Positions 5,984 to 10,298 of a stretch of 10,298 nt of DNA are shown here, piece after piece. Position 1 is the first letter of the stretch, and each line of letters starts with the position of its first letter. The translations under genes were made by a program, and so were the position numbers. The notes beneath the pieces were generated by a model, which was not told the origin of the DNA, searched no databases, and saw nothing but the letters and a program-made list of their open reading frames with translations. Where the stretch lies: the NCBI GenBank assembly GCA_949295755.1, contig CASFMG010000080.1, positions 1 to 10,298 of the forward strand. Reading direction: 5' to 3'. Source of the DNA: an uncultured Christensenella sp. (lineage in GTDB: Bacteria; Bacillota; Clostridia; Christensenellales; UBA1242).

Positions 5984-6012
5984 AATTTAACATAATAGTT
6001 TATTTATGTAAA
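5984..6012 (-). promoter_or_regulatory. Possible trxB promoter
   Basis: On the minus strand, TTTACA (6007-6012), 17 bp and TAAATT (5984-5989) lie about 18 bp before the ATG. The -10 box is a poor match. The -35 box sits in one copy of an 11-bp direct repeat. Confidence 0.48.
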
Positions 6013-6035
6013 CTTTTTTATTAGTGTAAACTTTT
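6007..6035. repeat. 11-bp direct repeat upstream of trxB
   Basis: TGTAAACTTTT occurs at 6007-6017 and again at 6025-6035, an exact 18-bp period. The downstream copy (read toward trxB) contains the proposed -35 box. It could be a pair of regulator sites or a duplicated -35 region. Confidence 0.55.
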
Positions 6036-6053
6036 ATATTATATGTTAATTAA

Positions 6054-6088
6054 ATAAAAAAACCACCGAAACAATCGATGGTTTTAAT
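6054..6088 (-). terminator. Intrinsic terminator of rplM-rpsI
   Basis: On the minus strand, AAAACCATCGA (6075-6085) pairs with TCGGTGGTTTT (6059-6069), with one T-G wobble and a 5-base loop, and is followed by a T run. It begins 8 bases after the rpsI stop codon and separates rpsI from trxB. Confidence 0.87.
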
Positions 6089-6092
6089 AATA

Positions 6093-6524
6093 TTATCTTT
6101 TTGAGAATTGTGAAGCCTTTCTTGCTTTTTTAAGACCATATTTCTTTCTTTCTTTCATTCTTGAATCTCTTGTCAAAAATCCTGCTTTTTTAAGGTCTGC
6201 CTTTAAATTTTCTTCTGCCAAAACAAGTGCTCTTGAAATTCCGTGATTGATTGCTCCTGCTTGACCAGAAAGTCCACCACCAACAACATTTACAACTACA
6301 TCATATTTTGTTGTTGTGTTTGTGTGTTCCATTGGTTGACGAACGATAAGTTTTAATGTGTCTAAACCAAAGTATTCGTCAATGTCAACTTTATTGATTG
6401 TTATCTTACCTGTCCCGTTTGGGATAAGTCTAACTCTTGCGATTGCTTTTTTTCTTCTACCTGTTCCAAGGAATTGAACACCTTTGTTTTTAAGTGCAGG
6501 TTTTGTTGTTTTCTTTTCTGCCAT
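6093..6524 (-). CDS. rpsI: 30S ribosomal protein S9 (uS9)
   Basis: S9 binds the head of the 30S subunit and its C-terminal tail reaches the P-site tRNA. The family signature runs from FLGTGRRKKAIARVRLIPNGTG through VVGGGLSGQAGAINHGISRAL to the invariant basic tail ending in ARKASQFSKR. The protein has 143 residues against about 130 in typical Firmicutes S9; the excess is an N-terminal stretch (MAEKKTTKPALKNKG) before the conserved fold. The ATG overlaps the rplM stop by one base (TAATG), and the ribosome binding site GGAG lies 10 bases upstream inside the end of rplM, indicating translational coupling. An intrinsic terminator follows. Confidence 0.98.
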   Translation of the reverse strand: MAEKKTTKPALKNKGVQFLGTGRRKKAIARVRLIPNGTGKITINKVDIDEYFGLDTLKLIVRQPMEHTNTTTKYDVVVNVVGGGLSGQAGAINHGISRALVLAEENLKADLKKAGFLTRDSRMKERKKYGLKKARKASQFSKR

Positions 6525-6967
6525 TAGTTTCTAACTCCTTTTAATTCAACGGTTGTTGGTTTTTGTGCTTCGTGGTTATGGTTTGCATCTTTGTATACTC
6601 TAAGTCTTGCATACATTTTTCTTCCAAGGCTTGTTTTAGGAAGCATACCTTTTACTGCGTGTTGTACTGCAACATCTGATTTTGTTGCCATAACTGTTTT
6701 ATAATCTATTTCTTTTAATCCACCAATATAACCTGAGTGGCTTCTAAGCATTTTTTGTGTGAGTTTTTTACCTGTTAAAACGGCCTTATCTGAATTTATT
6801 ACTATAACGTGGTCGCCTGTGTCTACGTGTGGTGTGTATGTTGGTTTGTTTTTGCCTGACAAAATGTCTGCAACTTGTGAAGCAAGTCTTCCAAGTGGCA
6901 TATTTGTTGCATCAACAACATACCATTTTCTTTCCACATTTTCTGGCTTTTCCATAAATGTTTTCAT
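6524..6967 (-). CDS. rplM: 50S ribosomal protein L13 (uL13)
   Basis: L13 is an early-assembly protein of the 50S subunit. The 147-residue product shows the family landmarks RKWYVVDATNMPLGRLAS, GKNKPTYTPHVDTGDHVIVINSDK, and AVKGMLPKTSLGRKMYARLRVY. The start is the ATG at 6965-6967, preceded by GGAGGAAATTTTA, the best ribosome binding site in the window; the frame stays open 15 codons further upstream, but those codons are leader sequence. rplM is first of a two-gene operon with rpsI, the arrangement common to nearly all bacteria, and sits downstream of truA as in many Firmicutes. Confidence 0.98.
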   Translation of the reverse strand: MKTFMEKPENVERKWYVVDATNMPLGRLASQVADILSGKNKPTYTPHVDTGDHVIVINSDKAVLTGKKLTQKMLRSHSGYIGGLKEIDYKTVMATKSDVAVQHAVKGMLPKTSLGRKMYARLRVYKDANHNHEAQKPTTVELKGVRN

Positions 6968-7061
6968 TAAAATTTCCTCCAAAAATTGTGTGTAACTTTT
7001 AAATAAGACCATTTCTTTTTAAGGGGCTAACTTTACAAAAAAATATGCCTTATAAAAGACG
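6968..7061 (-). promoter_or_regulatory. 5' leader of rplM-rpsI, possible L13 autoregulatory leader
   Basis: The predicted transcript starts near 7061, giving a leader of about 94 nt, far longer than the 0-19 nt leaders predicted for the neighbouring genes with clear promoters. Firmicutes are known to carry an L13 leader RNA at this place. I can see a possible TAAGG/CCTTA stem (7048-7052 with 7020-7024) but cannot confirm the published structure, so this is position-based inference. Confidence 0.4.
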
Positions 7062-7067
7062 TAAACA

Positions 7068-7096
7068 AGTTTAGTATATATAAACTTATTTGTCAA
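7068..7096 (-). promoter_or_regulatory. Promoter of the rplM-rpsI operon
   Basis: On the minus strand, the perfect -35 box TTGACA (7091-7096), a 17-bp spacer and TAAACT (7068-7073) predict transcription from about 7061. This separates the ribosomal protein operon from truA. Confidence 0.82.
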
Positions 7097-7214
7097 GCAT
7101 ATTTTTGTATATTTTATAATTAAATTTTAAAGTTAGTATTTGATTTTTTTAATCTATCTAAAGTATTTTTTTAAAAAATATAATGCATAAATATACAAAA
7201 TTATTTATATTTAT
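7097..7214. other. AT-rich spacer between truA and the rplM promoter
   Basis: This 118-bp stretch is almost pure A and T. I see no convincing hairpin plus T-run terminator for truA, no RNA gene and no coding potential. Some truA transcripts may read into rplM. Confidence 0.5.
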
Positions 7215-7952
7215 TTATTCATATTTAACATCAAACAAATATAAACCACAACCGTTTACAGTTTTTCCACCAAGTGCACGATTGCCTGTTTTAAACATTT
7301 CATCAATACAAGAAATATCAAGGTGTCCTCTTGCAATATCCATAATTGTGCCAATTATAATTCTTACCATATTGTATAAAAATCCATTACCACTAATTTT
7401 AAAAATTAAATAGTTTTGTTTTTCTTCTAGCGAAAAATCATAAATTGTTCTTGTAAAATTGGTTACATTAGTTTTACTTGAACAAAATGCTTTAAAATTG
7501 TGTGTACCTTTTATTTTAGTCATACACGATTTGATTATATTTATATCAACATTATAATCAAGTTTACAAACCATATCATAAAGCATTGGACTAACTATTT
7601 TATCTTTGCAAAAAACATACATATAAGTTTTTGTTTTTGCACTTGTTCTAGAGTTAAAAGAACTATCTACCTGTTTAGCAGAATAAATTCTTATATCAGG
7701 TGGTAAAAATGTGTTTAATGCTGTTGGCAACTTGCTTAATTCAATTTTGTTTTCACATTCAAAATGTGCATATTGTTTAATGGCGTGAACACCTGCATCT
7801 GTCCTGCCACTTGCAACAATACTAACATTTTCTTTTAAAACTTTACATAAACAATCTTCAAGCACTGATTGAACAGTTATTTTATTTGGTTGTTTTTGAT
7901 ATCCACTATAATTTGTGCCTTTATATGCAAAACATATTAGAATTTTTCTCAT
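7215..7952 (-). CDS. truA: tRNA pseudouridine(38-40) synthase TruA
   Basis: TruA makes pseudouridine at positions 38 to 40 of the tRNA anticodon arm. The 245-residue protein starts MRKILICFAYKGTNYSGYQ, the family opening, and carries the catalytic motif SGRTDAGVHA with Asp52. Further matches are the ALNTFLPPDIRI segment, the KTKTYMYVF strand, HNFKAFCS, and the C-terminal GNGFLYNMVRIIIGT and GLYLFDVKY. The ATG at 7950-7952 is chosen because family alignment begins there; the frame is open 21 codons upstream, but those lie in the promoter region. No Shine-Dalgarno sequence precedes the ATG and the -10 box ends six bases before it, so the mRNA is probably leaderless. Gene order truA-rplM-rpsI is conserved in Firmicutes. 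Confidence 0.95.
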   Translation of the reverse strand: MRKILICFAYKGTNYSGYQKQPNKITVQSVLEDCLCKVLKENVSIVASGRTDAGVHAIKQYAHFECENKIELSKLPTALNTFLPPDIRIYSAKQVDSSFNSRTSAKTKTYMYVFCKDKIVSPMLYDMVCKLDYNVDINIIKSCMTKIKGTHNFKAFCSSKTNVTNFTRTIYDFSLEEKQNYLIFKISGNGFLYNMVRIIIGTIMDIARGHLDISCIDEMFKTGNRALGGKTVNGCGLYLFDVKYE

Positions 7953-7958
7953 ATATAA

Positions 7959-7987
7959 AGTGTAGAATATTTTTAGTAAATAATCAA
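7959..7987 (-). promoter_or_regulatory. Promoter of truA, predicted leaderless
   Basis: On the minus strand, TTGATT (7982-7987), a 17-bp spacer and TACACT (7959-7964) are followed by TTATAT and then the ATG. The geometry is identical to that of ung and puts the transcription start on the start codon. Confidence 0.73.
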
Positions 7988-8003
7988 ACATTTTAAAATG
8001 TTT
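7986..8003. repeat. Perfect 18-bp palindrome between divergent promoters
   Basis: AAACATTTTAAAATGTTT is an exact palindrome that overlaps two bases of the truA -35 box and ends three bases before the nifJ -35 box. A dimeric regulator bound here could affect both genes. No regulator family is recognised. Confidence 0.6.
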
Positions 8004-8006
8004 AAT

Positions 8007-8035
8007 TTTACACAAAATAAAATATATGTTAAACT
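8007..8035 (+). promoter_or_regulatory. Promoter of nifJ
   Basis: TTTACA (8007-8012), a 17-bp spacer and TAAACT (8030-8035) form a good sigma-A promoter 25 bp before the ATG. The predicted start near 8042 leaves a leader of about 19 nt containing GGAG. Confidence 0.75.
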
Positions 8036-8060
8036 AATTCAAGTTAAACGGAGTAAAGAT

Positions 8061-10298
8061 ATGGAACATAAATGTTTAGACGGAAATACTGCGTGTGCCA
8101 TAATGGCATATAAATTAAGCGAAATTTCTGCAATCTATCCAATAACACCATCGTCAACTATGGGTGAACTTGTTGATGCTTGGGCAAACGAAGGCAAAAC
8201 AAACATATTTAATCAAACAATGCTTATTAGAGAAATGCAATCCGAAGCAGGAGTAAGTGGAGCAATTCACGGAGCAATTCAAACCGGAAGTTTGGCAACA
8301 ACTTTTACTGCAAGCCAAGGATTACTTCTTATGATTCCAAATATGTATAAAATAGCAGGCGAATGTTTGCCTTGTGTTTTTCACGTATCGGCAAGAACAG
8401 TTGCTTCTCATGCCCTATCTATATTTGGCGACCATAGTGATGTTATGGCAATCAGAAGCACAGGTTTTAATATTATTTCGTCATCTTCCGTTCAAGAGTG
8501 TTATGATATGGCACTTGCTAGTCATATTATTACACTTAAAACAAGTTTACCGATATTACATTTTTTTGATGGTTTTAGAACAAGTCACGAAATTCAAAAA
8601 ATAAATTTAATAGATGACGAAAGTATTAAAAAAATATACCCATACAAAAAAGTTGACGAATTTAAACAAAAGGCATTAACTCCACAAAATCCTGTTTCAA
8701 AAGGTACTGCACAAAACAGCGATGTATTTTTTCAAAATAGAGAAAGAGCAAACGCGTTATACAACACTGTTTATGATAAAGTTTGTGAAACTTTTAAAGA
8801 CATAGAAAAAATTAGTGGCAGAAAATATAGTGCCTACGAATATTATGGAAATTCAAATGCTAAATATGTTATTGTTTTAATGGGCAGTGCCTATCAAACT
8901 GCACAAGAAACAGTTGATTATTTAACTAAATACAATAAAAGTGTTGGAGTGTTATATGTAAGACTTTACCGACCATTTTTTGCAAAAGAATTTTGTAGTA
9001 GTATTCCAAATACAACAAAGAAAATATGCGTGTTAGACAGAACGAAAGAAAGTGGAAGTGTTGGAGAACCTTTATACTTAGATGTTGTAACAGCACTAAA
9101 AGAAAACAATAAAAACATTGAAGTTATTTGTGGCAGATATGGACTTGGTGGTAAAGAATTTAATAAATCACACTGCGTAAGTGTGTTTGAAAATTTAATG
9201 ACAACTAATAGCAAAAATCATTTTACGGTTGGAATTGATGATGATGTTACACATACTTCCCTAACTTGCAAACCTGTTATAAGTGATAATGATTGCTACG
9301 AACTTAAATTTTATGGGCTTGGCAGTGATGGAACCGTTAGTGCAAACAAAAACAGCATAAAAATTATTGGCGAAGATACAGATATGTATGTTCAAGGATA
9401 TTTTGAATACGATTCAAAAAAATCAGGAAGTTTAACTACTTCACATTTAAGAATAAGCAAATTTCCAATAAAAAAAGCATACAAAACATATACTCACGAT
9501 TTTATTGCAATTCACAACTTTACATTTATTGGTAAATATGATTTAATTTCAACTTTAAAAAACAATGGGGTTGTTTTAATAAACACCCGACTAAATGAAG
9601 AAAAACTACAAAAGTTTTTACCAAAAGATTTTATAGATACACTTAAAAATAAAAATGCAGAACTTTACACTATTGATGCATATAAAATTGCCGAAGAAGT
9701 TGGTCTTGGCAGAAAAATAAATTTAATTATGCAAACAGCATTTTTTAAATTATTAAAAGTAATTCCTTTTAAAAAAAGTATTGAGCAAATAAAACAACTT
9801 GCAATTAAAACATATTCTAAAAAGGGTGAAGAAATTGTAAATAAAAATTTATTAGCAATAAATAAAAGTATAGACCAAATTAAAAAAATAGATTATTTAA
9901 AATTTACTGATAGTTTAAAATCTCAAATCACGGCACAAACAGATTGTAAATTTTTTGATGAAGTAATATCCCCTATTGAAAAACAAAGTGGGGAAAACTT
10001 ACCTGTATCAAAATTTAATATAGATGGCAGTATACCAACAAACACAAGTAAATATTTAAAAAGGGGCATAGCCTTAAATTTACCAAAATGGATTAAAGAA
10101 AATTGCACACAATGTGGTTTTTGTTCTCTATCTTGCCCACACTCTGCAATTAGAAGCATCTTGTTTAAAGATGACGGCAATATAAAACCAGAATTTGAAT
10201 GTCTTGACGCAATAGGAATGAAAGGCTATAAATTTAAAATACAAGTAAGTCCACAAGACTGTACTGGTTGTGGTGTTTGTGCAAACACCTGTCCTGCA
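8061..10298 (+). CDS. nifJ: Pyruvate:ferredoxin (flavodoxin) oxidoreductase, N-terminal 746 residues
   Basis: This enzyme oxidises pyruvate with CoA to acetyl-CoA and CO2 and passes electrons to ferredoxin or flavodoxin, the main pyruvate step in many anaerobes. The frame is open from the ATG at 8061 to the right edge (746 codons; single-chain members have about 1170-1200). In order: the pyrimidine-binding domain with DGNTA and YPITPSSTM at 26-34 and REMQSEAG with Glu62, the expected TPP-activating acid; ALSIFGDHSDVMA; the domain II stretch with LTPQNPVSKGTAQNSDVFF; the gamma domain with HFTVGIDDDVTHTSL and GLGSDGTVSANKNSIKIIG; and a ferredoxin domain with CTQCGFCSLSC (Cys682, 685, 688, 692) and the second cluster motif CTGCGVCANTCP at 734-745. 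The third cluster and TPP-binding domain lie beyond the edge. GGAG lies 7 bases before the ATG. It diverges from truA. Confidence 0.96.
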   Translation, partial: MEHKCLDGNTACAIMAYKLSEISAIYPITPSSTMGELVDAWANEGKTNIFNQTMLIREMQSEAGVSGAIHGAIQTGSLATTFTASQGLLLMIPNMYKIAGECLPCVFHVSARTVASHALSIFGDHSDVMAIRSTGFNIISSSSVQECYDMALASHIITLKTSLPILHFFDGFRTSHEIQKINLIDDESIKKIYPYKKVDEFKQKALTPQNPVSKGTAQNSDVFFQNRERANALYNTVYDKVCETFKDIEKISGRKYSAYEYYGNSNAKYVIVLMGSAYQTAQETVDYLTKYNKSVGVLYVRLYRPFFAKEFCSSIPNTTKKICVLDRTKESGSVGEPLYLDVVTALKENNKNIEVICGRYGLGGKEFNKSHCVSVFENLMTTNSKNHFTVGIDDDVTHTSLTCKPVISDNDCYELKFYGLGSDGTVSANKNSIKIIGEDTDMYVQGYFEYDSKKSGSLTTSHLRISKFPIKKAYKTYTHDFIAIHNFTFIGKYDLISTLKNNGVVLINTRLNEEKLQKFLPKDFIDTLKNKNAELYTIDAYKIAEEVGLGRKINLIMQTAFFKLLKVIPFKKSIEQIKQLAIKTYSKKGEEIVNKNLLAINKSIDQIKKIDYLKFTDSLKSQITAQTDCKFFDEVISPIEKQSGENLPVSKFNIDGSIPTNTSKYLKRGIALNLPKWIKENCTQCGFCSLSCPHSAIRSILFKDDGNIKPEFECLDAIGMKGYKFKIQVSPQDCTGCGVCANTCPA

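Noticed and set aside
7103..7200. 12-bp inverted repeat (TTTTGTATATTT / AAATATACAAAA) in the truA-rplM spacer as a terminator or regulatory hairpin
   Set aside because: The arms are 74 bases apart and all but one or two pairs are A-T; in this composition such matches are expected by chance.
7953..8015. Longer truA start giving 21 extra residues
   Set aside because: The extension covers the promoter and palindrome, has no ribosome binding site, and TruA homologs begin at the ATG at 7952.
8374..10180. Short frames on both strands within the nifJ region
   Set aside because: nifJ itself is open across this whole region and matches its family throughout; the others overlap it out of frame.
1..10298. 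TGA read as tryptophan (Mollicute-type code), suggested by low GC and the absence of TGA stops
   Set aside because: All conserved genes are full length without in-frame TGA and use TGG for Trp at expected positions; avoidance of TGA stops is explained by AT bias.
1..10298. CRISPR arrays, insertion sequences, tRNA genes, phage or plasmid modules
   Set aside because: No regularly spaced repeats, transposase or integrase sequence, terminal inverted repeats or tRNA cloverleaf were seen on either strand.

Overview
The window is AT-rich chromosomal DNA that looks like a low-GC, anaerobic, Firmicutes-type bacterium (Clostridia-like or a related uncultured gut lineage; inferred, not proven). Supporting signs are the long SRP RNA with an Alu domain (the Bacillus/Clostridium type), a pyruvate:ferredoxin oxidoreductase, the truA-rplM-rpsI gene order, strong GGAG ribosome binding sites, and near-exclusive use of TAA stops. 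Of the ten genes whose stop codon lies in the window and was checked, nine use TAA, one uses TAG and none uses TGA. No insertion sequence, CRISPR array, tRNA, rRNA or integration site was seen.

Layout. From 1 to 2416 a minus-strand operon reads, in order of transcription, a CBS-domain protein with a possible HEPN-like N-terminus, a class I SAM methyltransferase, an RluA-family pseudouridine synthase and the first 48 codons of an oligoendopeptidase F. The genes are tightly packed (16-bp gap, 7-bp overlap, 1-bp gap). From 2417 to 2550 back-to-back promoters fire this operon leftward and the SRP RNA gene (2551-2820) rightward. A hairpin at 2833-2877 ends both the SRP RNA and the convergent 103-residue unknown gene. 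From 3253 to 4494 lies ung with a downstream DUF2726-type membrane-anchored protein. A small DUF1828-like gene stands alone on the plus strand at 4636-5019 and shares a palindromic terminator with convergent trxB (5051-5965). rplM-rpsI (6093-6967) form the usual ribosomal protein pair, preceded by truA (7215-7952). A plus-strand nifJ gene starts at 8061, diverging from truA, and is still open at the right edge after 746 codons.

Most of the content is housekeeping: translation (rplM, rpsI), RNA modification (truA, RluA family, methyltransferase), protein targeting (SRP RNA), DNA repair (ung), thiol redox (trxB) and anaerobic pyruvate metabolism (nifJ). Promoters are unusually easy to read, with near-consensus -35 and -10 boxes mostly 17 bp apart and very short leaders. 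ung and truA both have the -10 box ending exactly six bases before an ATG that lacks a Shine-Dalgarno sequence, so both are predicted to be leaderless mRNAs. The other points worth checking are the Rx4H motif in the CBS protein, a UGAC apical loop in the SRP RNA in place of the usual GGAA, and a perfect 18-bp palindrome between the divergent truA and nifJ promoters. I did not find a clear new multi-gene system.
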